Shown one piece after another: positions 53,374 to 62,073 of a stretch of 64,000 nucleotides of DNA (its first letter is position 1; each line of letters begins with the position of its first letter). The DNA is from JABCYV01 sp963696025 (GTDB lineage: Bacteria; Acidobacteriota; Terriglobia; Terriglobales; Acidobacteriaceae), in NCBI GenBank assembly GCA_963696025.1, contig CAVOII010000006.1, positions 124,001 through 188,000 of the forward strand, in the 5' to 3' direction. Position numbers and translations under genes: made by a program. Below the pieces are notes generated by a model. The model was not told the DNA's origin. It made no database searches and saw only the letters and a program-made list of their open reading frames with translations.

Positions 53374-54735
53374 ATGATTGCCTTCGTGCTGATCCGGGTG
53401 TTCTTGATTCTGCTCCTGGTCGCAGCCAACGCTTTCTTCGCGGCTGCGGAATTCGCCTTGGTGAGCGTGCGGGACACCCGCATCCAGCAACTGATTGAAG
53501 CTCGCCGCATTGGTGCTCGCATCGTTCAGAAGCTTCACCGCAACCTGGATGAAGTGGTCAACGGCGTCCAACTGGGAATCACGATTGTAAGTCTTACTTT
53601 GGGCTGGGTCGGCGAGCCGCTGCTTGCCAGGATGATGATGGGGCCCGTAAGCGACTTTCCCCATGCTGCGGTTTACGCCCACGGCATCGCGATAGTTATC
53701 GCTTTCAGCCTTATCACTTGTCTGCACGTGATTCTGGGCGAGTTGGTGCCCAAGTCGCTTGCTCTGCAGCGCTCTGAACAAGTCGCGCTGGCGGTCGCCG
53801 CCCCCATGGACGTCTTCCTCACTCTCACCCGGCCGCTGCTTTTCGTGATGAGTCGGGCCGCCGGTTCCGTGCTCAGGATTTTCGGGTCGCGCAAAATTCG
53901 GCAGGGACCGATCCATTCTCCCGACGAACTGAAGCTGATTGTGACCGCAAGTCGCCAGTTTGGACAGATTCCGCCCTTCCAGGAAGAGATGATTCACAAC
54001 GCTCTGGAACTGGAAAACATTACCGTGCGAGAAGTCATGGTTCCTCGTCCGGACATCTTTTCGCTGCCAGGTGATCTTACCCTCGACGAAGCCTTGGGCC
54101 GCGTCGTGGATGAGCAACATTCGCGCATTCCGGTCTATGATCCGCTGCGCGGTCCCGAACACATTGTCGGGGTACTTTACGCTAAAGACCTAATGCGCTG
54201 GACCCGTTTGCGACTCACGGGCCAGCCGATCGCCGCTCGCATCGCAGCCATGAGGATCAGCCAGATCATGCATGACGTTCTGGTGGTTCCCGAAACCAAG
54301 CCTCTTACCGAATTGCTGGAGGAATTTAAAGACCGCAAGCGGCATCTGGCCGTGGTTGTCGATGAGTTCGGTTCTACCGCTGGCGTAATCACCGTCGAGG
54401 ACGTTCTGGAGCAGCTGGTTGGAGAAATCGAAGACGAATTCGATGTACCTCCTTCGGAGCAGCAGGTGTTGGAAGGCAAGATAGCTTTGGTCCTGGAGGG
54501 TTCAGTCAGCATTCGCGACCTCGAGTCGCAATACCAGCTCGCGCTGCCGCGCGAGGCCGGTTTCGAGACTCTGGCCGGCTTCGTGCTCGCCCGTTTGCAG
54601 AAAATCCCTAAAATGGGTGAAAGCTTCGATTATGACAGCCACCGCTTTACAGTCGAGGAGATGGAAGGCCACCGAATAGCCAAGGTCCGAATCGAGAAAA
54701 TGCAGACCGCGGCGGTGGGCAAGGCTGGGGACTAG
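53374..54735 (+). CDS. HlyC/CorC-family protein with DUF21 and CBS domains
   Basis: Membrane protein of 453 residues with the full CorC layout. A DUF21/CNNM membrane domain (residues about 1-190, including NAFFAAAEFALVSVRDTRI) is followed by a CBS pair (REVMVPRPDIFSLPGDLTLDEAL, HSRIPVYDP, VVDEFGSTAGVITVEDVLEQL) and a C-terminal CorC_HlyC domain. CNNM relatives export Mg2+ with Na+. It is the better-preserved of the two CorC-type proteins in the window; the one at 34447 belongs to the ybeY block. No operon partner except the DinB-superfamily gene 27 bases downstream. Confidence 0.9.
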   Translation: MIAFVLIRVFLILLLVAANAFFAAAEFALVSVRDTRIQQLIEARRIGARIVQKLHRNLDEVVNGVQLGITIVSLTLGWVGEPLLARMMMGPVSDFPHAAVYAHGIAIVIAFSLITCLHVILGELVPKSLALQRSEQVALAVAAPMDVFLTLTRPLLFVMSRAAGSVLRIFGSRKIRQGPIHSPDELKLIVTASRQFGQIPPFQEEMIHNALELENITVREVMVPRPDIFSLPGDLTLDEALGRVVDEQHSRIPVYDPLRGPEHIVGVLYAKDLMRWTRLRLTGQPIAARIAAMRISQIMHDVLVVPETKPLTELLEEFKDRKRHLAVVVDEFGSTAGVITVEDVLEQLVGEIEDEFDVPPSEQQVLEGKIALVLEGSVSIRDLESQYQLALPREAGFETLAGFVLARLQKIPKMGESFDYDSHRFTVEEMEGHRIAKVRIEKMQTAAVGKAGD

Positions 54736-54762
54736 CCGCGAAGTACCTGAGAACTGAGAACC

Positions 54763-55251
54763 GTGAACTGGCAACTGAATGTCCAGAAGCCTGACATGCA
54801 AGGATTGACTCTGCTCCGTGCACTTCTAAATTATGTGCCGGACGGCCTTGAGCAACTTCCGACCAGTAAAATCGAGCTCAAGCCTGCTCCATCCAAATGG
54901 TCGCCAAAAGAAGAACTCGGCCATCTGCTGGACTCCGCTGCCAACAACCACCAGCGAATTGTGCGCGCGCAACTGGAAGACAAGCCCGCGATGCCGGGCT
55001 ACGACGGCAACCGCTGGGTGGAGTTGCATGCCTATCAGCGACGCGGGTGGCAAGAATTGATCGAACTCTGGTTCGCCCTCAACCAACAACTCCTCGCTGC
55101 CGCCGAAGCGGTGCCCGAAGCCGCCTGGTCGCGCACCTGTACGATCGCGGATTCTGGCCCATTGACTCTGAAGTTCGTGTTCGAGGATTACATCGAGCAT
55201 ATGATGCACCACTTAAGCCACATCGGAATCAAGCTTGAGGATTTGAAATAG
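54763..55251 (+). CDS. DinB/YfiT-superfamily putative metal-dependent protein
   Basis: A 162-residue four-helix-bundle protein of the DinB/YfiT superfamily (unrelated to polymerase IV despite the name). KWSPKEELGHLLDSAANNHQRI, AYQRRGWQELIELWFALN and DYIEHMMHHLSHIG carry the histidines that usually bind a metal. Members include thiol transferases and damage-inducible proteins; the substrate here is unknown. It starts at a GTG 27 bases after the CorC gene, so co-transcription is likely. Confidence 0.82.
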   Translation: MNWQLNVQKPDMQGLTLLRALLNYVPDGLEQLPTSKIELKPAPSKWSPKEELGHLLDSAANNHQRIVRAQLEDKPAMPGYDGNRWVELHAYQRRGWQELIELWFALNQQLLAAAEAVPEAAWSRTCTIADSGPLTLKFVFEDYIEHMMHHLSHIGIKLEDLK

Positions 55252-55322
55252 CTAGCCAGACGGTATCAGCTGGCACCTGAAACCTGACACCTGAAGACTG
55301 ACGACCGACGACTATCTACTGA

Positions 55323-56240
55323 ATGCTTCGTTACCTTGCCCTCCGCGTTCTGTACACGCTGCCGGTAGTATGGCTCGTCGTGTCGCTAGTCTTCCTCCTG
55401 ATCCACCTCGTTCCCGGTGATCCCATCCTGCAAATGCTGGGCGAGGGCGCTCCGGTGATGGATATACAAGCCGCCCGCCACGCCTACGGCCTTGATCTTC
55501 CGCTCGGTGAGCAATACACGCGCTACTGGAGGGGCGTGCTGCATGGCGACCTGGGCCCGTCGCTGCGCTTCAACCGGAGCGTGAGCAGCCTGATTGCCCA
55601 ACGCTATCCTTACACGTTGCGATTGACCTTGGCAGCCCTCCTGGTCGCGGTGCTCCTGTCCGTTCCAGCAGGCGTCCGTTCGGCGCGACGGCGGGATCAT
55701 TGGGATGATCGTCTGCTGAGCGTCGTCAGCTTGTTCGGGCTGTCCTTCCCGAATTTTGCATTAGGCCCCATTTTGATTCTGTTTTTCGCAATCAAGTTGG
55801 GCTGGTTGCCGGTATCTGGTGCGGGTTCGTTTGCCAACCTCGTCCTGCCCGCCATCACTATGGGAGGAGCTCTGGCTGCGATCCTTACTCGGATGGTGCG
55901 CACTTCTATGCTGGAAGAACTTGGGCACGACTACATCCGCACCGCCCGCGCCAAAGGACTGCCGGAGCGCACCGTGGTTTACCGTCACGCCCTGCGCAAT
56001 GCCATGATTCCCGTCATCACAGTTCTTGGCCTGCAATTTGGTGCGCTGTTGGCAGGCGCCATTGTGACCGAGACCATCTTCTCCTGGCCCGGAATCGGAC
56101 GGCTAACCATTCAGGCGATTTCCAATCGCGACTACTACCTGGTGCAGGGATGCATCTTGGCAATCGGGCTGACGTATGTCGCGGTGAACTTTCTCACCGA
56201 CTTCCTCTATTCAGTAGCGAACCCGAGAATAAGGCAGTGA
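55323..56240 (+). CDS. ABC transporter permease, DppB/OppB type
   Basis: Inner-membrane permease of 305 residues with six hydrophobic segments. The N-terminal VVWLVVSLVFLLIHLVPGDP and the cytoplasmic EAA loop DYIRTARAKGLPERTVVYRH are standard for peptide/nickel importers. It would pair with a DppC-type permease, two ATPases and a binding protein, but none is encoded nearby. The GTG of a DUF3592-like gene overlaps its stop (GTGA). The system is therefore incomplete here, or its other parts are elsewhere. Confidence 0.87.
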   Translation: MLRYLALRVLYTLPVVWLVVSLVFLLIHLVPGDPILQMLGEGAPVMDIQAARHAYGLDLPLGEQYTRYWRGVLHGDLGPSLRFNRSVSSLIAQRYPYTLRLTLAALLVAVLLSVPAGVRSARRRDHWDDRLLSVVSLFGLSFPNFALGPILILFFAIKLGWLPVSGAGSFANLVLPAITMGGALAAILTRMVRTSMLEELGHDYIRTARAKGLPERTVVYRHALRNAMIPVITVLGLQFGALLAGAIVTETIFSWPGIGRLTIQAISNRDYYLVQGCILAIGLTYVAVNFLTDFLYSVANPRIRQ

Positions 56241-56674
56241 AAGGCTTTGCTGGATTCTCAATTCACATCGATAAGACCGAACTGGCGATCGGGTTGGCTA
56301 TGGTTGCCATCCTTGGAATGCTTGCTGTTTGGAAGAAGCGGTTTGCCACAAAGGCGGAGGCATGGCCGACTATCGCCACGAAGATCGAGAATGTTTTTTT
56401 AGATGTGTCACGAGGCGGCCCCAATCGCAGCGACGTGACTCACACGGTTTTGGCCTATTCTTATTCGATCAATGACACATACTACTCAGGCCAGATTAGG
56501 CTTTCGGCGGGCGAAGTCAGTCTCGAGTCGGTTGAGAAGGAGATGATACGCAAGCAAGTCTCAGTCCACTACAATCCGCAGAAGCCCGAGATATCTATCT
56601 TCCTGAAACACGAAATAAGCGGATGGTTGGTGGTTGCAGACCGCAGGATATCCATTTGGTCCTGGCTGGGGTAA
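56237..56674 (+). CDS. DUF3592-like membrane-anchored protein
   Basis: A 145-residue protein with one N-terminal membrane segment (TELAIGLAMVAILGMLAVW) and a beta-type domain (AWPTIATKIENVF, YSYSINDTYYSGQIRLS, SVHYNPQKPEISIF) that resembles DUF3592. Start GTG 56237 overlaps the ABC permease stop. The function of the family is unknown. Its position suggests insertion into or repair of a truncated dpp operon rather than a transport role. Confidence 0.68.
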   Translation: MKGFAGFSIHIDKTELAIGLAMVAILGMLAVWKKRFATKAEAWPTIATKIENVFLDVSRGGPNRSDVTHTVLAYSYSINDTYYSGQIRLSAGEVSLESVEKEMIRKQVSVHYNPQKPEISIFLKHEISGWLVVADRRISIWSWLG

Positions 56675-56792
56675 GCGGTGGGACCAGCGGCGTTTACAGG
56701 CTTTCTTTGCGAACTTTGCGGTTTAGAGCTTTACTGTGCGGCCCCATCCCCAATTCCAGGAAAAGAGATGGGACTGATGCACCGGAATGGTG

Positions 56793-56798
56793 TATAAT
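56793..56798 (+). promoter_or_regulatory. -10 box for the RHH antitoxin, leaderless arrangement
   Basis: A perfect TATAAT ends only six bases before the ATG at 56805, so transcription would start at or next to the start codon. No strong -35 is visible. Confidence 0.5.
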
Positions 56799-56804
56799 GG
56801 TGCT

Positions 56805-57059
56805 ATGTCCACCATAAAGCATGTCCGAAGGAGCGTATCGCTTCCCGTTCCAATTGCTAAACAAGTAGACCGCTTGGCGAGGAGTCAACGATTAAGCGAC
56901 AACCGAGTTTTGGTGGAGCTCATTGAGTTGGGGATCGAAGCCCGCAAGCAGAAAGAAAAGGAATTTTTCGAGTTGGCTGAACGTTTTCGCGCTGCCAGTG
57001 AACCCCAACAAGCGAAGCAATTAGGCGAGCAGTTAGGTCGTTTGGTGTTTGGCGAATAA
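56805..57059 (+). CDS. Ribbon-helix-helix antitoxin-like protein
   Basis: An 84-residue protein. The N-terminal half (RRSVSLPVPIAKQVDRLARS, then LVELIELGIEARKQKEKE) matches a CopG-type ribbon-helix-helix DNA-binding domain. The charged C-terminal half (FFELAERFRAASEPQQAKQL) could wrap a toxin. ATG 56805 is preferred to 56787 because it follows the TATAAT. Its TAA overlaps the ATG of a short partner frame by one base. An antitoxin role is inference from size, fold and coupling. Confidence 0.65.
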   Translation: MSTIKHVRRSVSLPVPIAKQVDRLARSQRLSDNRVLVELIELGIEARKQKEKEFFELAERFRAASEPQQAKQLGEQLGRLVFGE

Positions 57060-57121
57060 TGCCCCAGATCGAAAGCTGGTCGCGGATTCCTGTCACCATT
57101 CGCGATCATGCGGTGAAAGCG
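57059..57121 (+). pseudogene. Truncated partner gene of the RHH protein
   Basis: A reading frame coupled to the RHH stop begins PQIESWSRIPVTIRDHAVKA. From memory it resembles the start of a small protein (about 70-80 residues) that follows such RHH genes. After about 20 codons it runs into the 3' end of the opposing kinase gene, and the remaining codons (to 57247) are just its antisense. This looks like the stump of a toxin or partner gene cut by a rearrangement. Confidence 0.35.
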
Positions 57122-57138
57122 ATACCTCCGCCATCCAC

Positions 57139-59793
57139 CTACTTCTTCAGATCGCCATCCCAGTTGAAGGTTATGGTCAGCTGCGAAGTGCTCTGCAACG
57201 GCAGTTCGTTTGCCAGGAAACGTTTGCCGTCCGTGGTGGCTGCATAGGGAGGATTTACTGGCTCGAGTCGCGGCTGCCAAAGCGCGTGGGGCGTCCCGAT
57301 TTCCAGACTGTCGCCGCGAGATGCGACATCGACAGCCATAATCTTGTTATCCGCGTCGGTGTAGTACAACTCTTTGCCGTCCCCTCGCCACTGCGGGTTT
57401 CCTCCGCCGGCAGTCGAAATTTGAAACCGCGCCGTCGCATTAGGAAAAGCTACTGCGTAAATCTCGTCCTTGCCTGACTCGTTCGAGTCGTACGCAACCC
57501 AACGCCCATCCGGTGAGAACTGCGAGTAGGTGTTATTGAAATCGGTGGAGATCAGTGAGAAAGCCTTGTGATCGCCAAACGTCGGCAAGACCCAAATGGA
57601 GGTCTTTCCCTTGGCTTGTGGATCGATCCGGTCGAACAGCACATACTTTCCGTCGGGAGACCAACTGGTGGTGAACTTGACTGCCGGGTCAGCGAAGATC
57701 ACTTGCTCCTTTTGTGTGCCGTTGGATGGCTTTTGGTACAGGGCGTAGGTCCCAGTGCGGTTGGAGTCGAAGGCAATCATTTTGCCATCGGGCGACCAAA
57801 CCGGATCATCCGAAAGGCCGGGTCCGAAAGTAAACCGCGTGCGCACGCCGCGCACCAGGTCGAAGAGCCAGATGTCCTCGCCGCCGGAGTTGTCGTAAAT
57901 GCTGGCTGCCAGAGTGCGGCCATCAGGTGAGAATCGGATTACATTGAAATTGTCGGTCCCTAGTACATTGGCGGGCTTACCGTCCCGGTCGTACCACGTA
58001 ACCACGGAAGTTGATACTCCACCGTTATGCGCCACCAAGGTGCCGTTTTCTGACACCGAGTATGCGGAGTTGAAGATGTAGTCCCTTCCCAGTTGCTCGG
58101 CGATGGGAGTGGGATTACCAACTAAGCGTAGATGGCTCTCGTCGAAACGCTGGGCCATAAGGTTGCTGCCACGTACGAACAACAGATAGCCCCGCGCATA
58201 CGATGGTCGCCCTCCGCTATCGGCTACGAGCACTCTTTCCTTAGAGTCCAGCGAGCTGCCATAAACCTGGGCTGCTCCGGTGCCGGTGTTGCCGTTCCTG
58301 ACGATAAAAACAAAATGCCGTCCGTCAGACAGGAAGCAAGGCCAGCGGTGGGAATCTTCACCCTTGCTTGGATCGAGCTTCGTCACTTCCTCTACGGTTC
58401 CTCCCGAAGCCAGCACGCGATAAATCCCGCCCGATGGCGAGGGCGCGAACAGTATCACTCCATCTCGATTCCATGTGCCTCCTCGAGGCAGAGGGGCGTC
58501 GGCCAGGACCTGCAACCCTCCGCCGGACGCTTCAATCCTTTTCAGTTTTCCGTCCGCGAAAAACCCTATGGTCTGGCTGTCGGTCGACCAGAATGGCTCG
58601 CTGGCTCCCTCGGTCCCAGCCAGCGGCTGCGCGGACGCGGAATCGAGCGGGCGCACCCACAACTGGGTCTTGCCATGAGCATCAATGGCCGCAAAGGCGA
58701 ACCGGCTACCGTCAGGAGAAATTGCGATATCGAAAGGCTTAAACGAGTTTCCCTCCGGCGCAAGGATACTCACGCGTATCGGCCGTCGCGGGCTTGGGGC
58801 CCGAAGCATCCAGGCAATGCCAAATCCGATGGCGGCGAGCGCGCACACAGCGGCCACCAACCACGCCACATTTTGCGACATTCTCCGCCGGGCGCTGACG
58901 GGAGCCGGAATCCCGGCCTGCGATCCTCCTTCGGCGATCCACTCCAGTTGCAACTTGACGTCGTGGGCCGTCTGCCAGCGCTCCTCAGGATCCTTTGCCA
59001 GACATCCCATTACCACCCGGTCTAGCGCCGGAGGCGACATCGGTTGCACGGCCGAGATGGGTTGAGGCTCCGCCGCCAAAATCGCCGCCACGACACTCGC
59101 CTGAGTCTTGCCCGGGAAGGCGCGCCTTCCCGTCGCCATTTCGTAAAGCACCGCCCCGAGAGCAAAAATATCGCTGCGAGCGTCGGCTTCTTTTCCCTCC
59201 ACTTGCTCCGGCGCCATGTACTGGAAAGTTCCGACCACCATGCCTTCCTGAGTGAGCGGTTGACTCGCGTGCGGCGAGGCAAGGGTCGCCGTCAGCCCGG
59301 ACGCAGGCGGCGCCGCCGGGGCTGACTTGGCCAGACCGAAGTCCATGAGCTTCGCCCCGGACTTGGTGAGCATGATATTGGCTGGCTTCAAATCCCGATG
59401 GACCACGCCGCTGCGGTGCGCTTTCTCCAGCCCTTCGGCGATCTCGATGCCATACTTCAACACCTGATCAGGCGGCAACGGCCCCTTAGCCAGACGCTCG
59501 GCAAGCGTCTCGCCTTCCAGATACTCCATCACCAGGTAATCGGTTCCGTCCTGGCTTCCAATGTCAAACAGCGTGCAGATGTTGGGATGCTGCAACGAAG
59601 AGATGGACCGCGCCTCCCTCTCAAAGCGTTGCTTGGAGTCTGGACGCGCCGAGAGATACGCAGGCAGAATCTTGATGGCCACCGTCCGGTCGAGGCGGGT
59701 GTCGCGGGCGCGATAAACTTCGCCCATGCCGCCCGCGCCCGCCGCGGCAAGGATTTCGTACGGCCCCAATCGGCTGCCTGTAGAAAGGGTCAT
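57139..59793 (-). CDS. Membrane Ser/Thr protein kinase with beta-propeller sensor domain
   Basis: Hanks-type kinase of 884 residues. Kinase landmarks are the glycine loop GAGGMGEVY (about 19-27), Lys41 in VAIK, HRDLKPAN (Asp134), DFG (151-153) and MAPEQ. The activation segment is long and Ala/Pro/Ser-rich. One membrane helix (residues about 309-330) leads to a C-terminal half of WD40/TolB-like repeats (SPDGSRFAFAA, SPDGRTLAASIYD, SPDGRWVAYDSNESGKDEIY), presumably outside the cytoplasm. Such kinases are abundant in Acidobacteriota. The ligand and targets are unknown. Confidence 0.9.
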   Translation of the reverse strand: MTLSTGSRLGPYEILAAAGAGGMGEVYRARDTRLDRTVAIKILPAYLSARPDSKQRFEREARSISSLQHPNICTLFDIGSQDGTDYLVMEYLEGETLAERLAKGPLPPDQVLKYGIEIAEGLEKAHRSGVVHRDLKPANIMLTKSGAKLMDFGLAKSAPAAPPASGLTATLASPHASQPLTQEGMVVGTFQYMAPEQVEGKEADARSDIFALGAVLYEMATGRRAFPGKTQASVVAAILAAEPQPISAVQPMSPPALDRVVMGCLAKDPEERWQTAHDVKLQLEWIAEGGSQAGIPAPVSARRRMSQNVAWLVAAVCALAAIGFGIAWMLRAPSPRRPIRVSILAPEGNSFKPFDIAISPDGSRFAFAAIDAHGKTQLWVRPLDSASAQPLAGTEGASEPFWSTDSQTIGFFADGKLKRIEASGGGLQVLADAPLPRGGTWNRDGVILFAPSPSGGIYRVLASGGTVEEVTKLDPSKGEDSHRWPCFLSDGRHFVFIVRNGNTGTGAAQVYGSSLDSKERVLVADSGGRPSYARGYLLFVRGSNLMAQRFDESHLRLVGNPTPIAEQLGRDYIFNSAYSVSENGTLVAHNGGVSTSVVTWYDRDGKPANVLGTDNFNVIRFSPDGRTLAASIYDNSGGEDIWLFDLVRGVRTRFTFGPGLSDDPVWSPDGKMIAFDSNRTGTYALYQKPSNGTQKEQVIFADPAVKFTTSWSPDGKYVLFDRIDPQAKGKTSIWVLPTFGDHKAFSLISTDFNNTYSQFSPDGRWVAYDSNESGKDEIYAVAFPNATARFQISTAGGGNPQWRGDGKELYYTDADNKIMAVDVASRGDSLEIGTPHALWQPRLEPVNPPYAATTDGKRFLANELPLQSTSQLTITFNWDGDLKK

Positions 59794-59886
59794 TATTGTA
59801 GCCCGCGATTATAGCCCTATCGCGTTGGTACCAAGAAGCAAATGTTCTCGTTCCTATCCGTGTTGTTCCGAAAGATCCCTGGGAAG

Positions 59887-59906
59887 GGCACGGCTTCAGC
59901 CATGCC
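59887..59906. repeat. Hairpin-forming repeat in the kinase/YVTN spacer
   Basis: Arms ggcacggct and agccatgcc, paired with one G-T. It lies in the 150-base spacer upstream of the kinase gene. No T-run follows, so an interspersed palindrome is more likely than a terminator. Confidence 0.5.
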
Positions 59907-59944
59907 GCAAAGCGCCCCAGAATGACGAAGCTTTAGCCCCTGGG

Positions 59945-61129
59945 CTACTTTGGCTTCGCCAGCACGAACGATTTCACCACAATATTGTTGGGTTGCACGC
60001 CCACAGGAATCATGGTCAGTAAGGAATACTCGCTAGGCTCGAGTTTGGTGGGGGCGCGCTTCTGGATGACGGTAACGTCGCCCGACTGGGAATCGAGCAC
60101 CAGCAGATAATTTTCGCTCTTGCACAGGGCCAACCCGTCGGGGTGGCTGCCCACGGTGAGAGATGCGATCACCCTACTGATATCAATGTCATACACCGCC
60201 ACCGTGTTCGAAGCGAAGTTGCTGACATACAATCGCGAATTATCCGAGCTCACGATTCCCCGCGCCGGATGCGTGCCAATCAAATAACTTCCACCGACTT
60301 CATTGTTGCCGGTCTCGATGATTGAGATGTTGTCCGAGTCAAAGTTAGCCACTATCAGTTCACCGCCGTCGGGCTTGACGGCCAGGTTGACCGGTGTCTT
60401 ACCGACGTCGAGCAGAGCCAGCAGCTTGTCGATCTTCAAGTCAATGGCCGCCACCTGACCCGACCCGCCACAGGCTACAAAGGCTTTGCTGCTGTCTGGC
60501 AAGATGGCAATATCTTCCGGCTGCCGGCACGCCGGTACAGTGTTCCTCACCCTAAGATTCTCGGCGTCAATCAGAGAGACGGTGTCATCGCCGCGATTGC
60601 TGACCACCACAGTTGAGCCATCGGGAGAAACTCGGGCGAGTCCAGGCGTGATTCCCACACGCGGAGTACCGAGGACGCTCCGCTTCTCCAAGTCAATCAC
60701 CGAGACATTGTTTGATCCTGAGTTGGCTACATAGGCTCGTTTGCCGTCCGCCGAAACATCAATGAAGTAGGGTTTGCCATGCACTCCAATCGTCGCCGCC
60801 ACTTCATTGCGTTCCGCATCAATCACGCTCACGTTATTCGAACCGCTGTTGACCACATAGATTTCATTCTTTTTGGAGTTGGCCGCGATCCCCGTCGGTT
60901 CGCTGCCCACCTTGATGGTCTTCGCAGGCTCGAAAGTACGCAGATCAATGACCGAGACAGTGTTGCTCTTCCCATTCGTCACGTAGGCATACTCGCGATA
61001 GGCCGGCCCATAGTTGGGAAGCGCGCGTTCGTGGAAATACCACCAGCCGAGCCCAGCAGCGATCGGCAACAGGACAACGATGAGGAGCAGTTTTCTCAAG
61101 CGACGGCAGATCGCGCAGGAAACAAGCAA
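59945..61129 (-). CDS. YVTN-family beta-propeller protein, membrane-anchored
   Basis: A 394-residue protein with an N-terminal membrane segment (KLLLIVVLLPIAAGLGWWYF) and seven or so YVTN repeats, for example YAYVTNGKSNTVSVIDL, IYVVNSGSNNVSVIDAE and AYVANSGSNNVSVIDLE. YVTN propellers are mostly extracytoplasmic and bind ligands or partner proteins; some resemble surface-layer proteins. It lies upstream of the propeller-bearing kinase on the same strand, 151 bases apart. The function is not known. Confidence 0.83.
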   Translation of the reverse strand: MLVSCAICRRLRKLLLIVVLLPIAAGLGWWYFHERALPNYGPAYREYAYVTNGKSNTVSVIDLRTFEPAKTIKVGSEPTGIAANSKKNEIYVVNSGSNNVSVIDAERNEVAATIGVHGKPYFIDVSADGKRAYVANSGSNNVSVIDLEKRSVLGTPRVGITPGLARVSPDGSTVVVSNRGDDTVSLIDAENLRVRNTVPACRQPEDIAILPDSSKAFVACGGSGQVAAIDLKIDKLLALLDVGKTPVNLAVKPDGGELIVANFDSDNISIIETGNNEVGGSYLIGTHPARGIVSSDNSRLYVSNFASNTVAVYDIDISRVIASLTVGSHPDGLALCKSENYLLVLDSQSGDVTVIQKRAPTKLEPSEYSLLTMIPVGVQPNNIVVKSFVLAKPK

Positions 61130-61174
61130 GGGTATCAGAGCGGGGGATAGCAGTGGGAGGTTGGAGTCGCCCGC

Positions 61175-62050
61175 CTAATACAGTCTGAACGAGACTTCAA
61201 CACTGAGCGCGACAGGCACGGGTTTGCCGTCCTTAGTTCCGGGTTCGAACTTCCACTGGCGCACCGTGTCGACAGCGTGTTGATCCAGATCCGGATCGAA
61301 CCCCCGAACGACTTTCACATCGTCCGCGTCGCCTTGCGTGGTGACAATCATTGCGAGGACTACCGTGCCACTTAGCTTTTTCTTGCGCGCCTTCTCCGTG
61401 TATCCCGGTTGGGGCATATAGGTGCCCCTCGGAGCAGTAACGCCATGACCCACTCGATAGACCGGTTCGCCATTGTACGTTTGTGGTTCAGGCGTGCCGC
61501 CGGATCCGCCATTGTCGCCAGCCGAGGCTGACTGCCATCTGCCACTCCCAGGCCCGACAGGCATGAGGTGTCCGCGCTGAGCAGCGTTGTAGTGGAAATG
61601 AAAACGCAGTCCGAGGGATTCACCGCTGAACTGTTCAGGCAGTGGAGGAAATGGCGATGAGGCCGTAACTCCAACCCAGGCTGCCCGCTCCAACGTCGCA
61701 TCTCCCGAGGACTGCGCCAGCTTCATGCCCGTCAACTTCCCATCTTTCTCAATCGCGAATTCGATGGTCGCGCAACCTGCCTTTTTTAACGGAGGCTGAG
61801 CGTCCGCCGGTATGGCAGCATGCCAGTTGATTCTGATACTTCGCGCCACATCTCTAAGGTATTGCCGCAAGTCCACGCCCGACGTGTCGCTGAGCACTTC
61901 CAGCGCCGGACCGGGCACGAACGTGTCAGGATCGCAAAGCGCCGGCGCCGATGACGGTTGTGAGTGGGTCTCTTGCGCGCTATCTTGTGCGTAAAGCAGA
62001 GTTCCAAAGGCCAGCAGTATGGTCAGGATATACCGCAATCTAGGTCTCAT
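61175..62050 (-). CDS. TonB-type protein with two TonB-like C-terminal domains
   Basis: A 291-residue exported protein. The start RYILTILLAFGTLLYAQDS looks more like a cleaved signal peptide than a TonB anchor. Residues about 80-165 (GCATIEFAIEKDGKLTGMKL, LRFHFHY) and about 210-291 (YTEKARKKKLSGTVVLAMIV, TVRQWKFEPGTKDGKPVPV) each resemble a TonB C-terminal domain, giving a tandem. Without a membrane anchor it may act as a soluble periplasmic scaffold rather than a true energy transducer. It sits 24 bases downstream of the DAHP synthase, with no evident functional tie. Confidence 0.75.
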   Translation of the reverse strand: MRPRLRYILTILLAFGTLLYAQDSAQETHSQPSSAPALCDPDTFVPGPALEVLSDTSGVDLRQYLRDVARSIRINWHAAIPADAQPPLKKAGCATIEFAIEKDGKLTGMKLAQSSGDATLERAAWVGVTASSPFPPLPEQFSGESLGLRFHFHYNAAQRGHLMPVGPGSGRWQSASAGDNGGSGGTPEPQTYNGEPVYRVGHGVTAPRGTYMPQPGYTEKARKKKLSGTVVLAMIVTTQGDADDVKVVRGFDPDLDQHAVDTVRQWKFEPGTKDGKPVPVALSVEVSFRLY

Positions 62051-62073
62051 TGGAAACTCTTATTTCGAACCTC

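Noticed and set aside
57049..57477. Plus-strand frame over the kinase 3' end
   Set aside because: Apart from the short stump at 57059, it is antisense to the kinase C-terminus and has no recognisable features.
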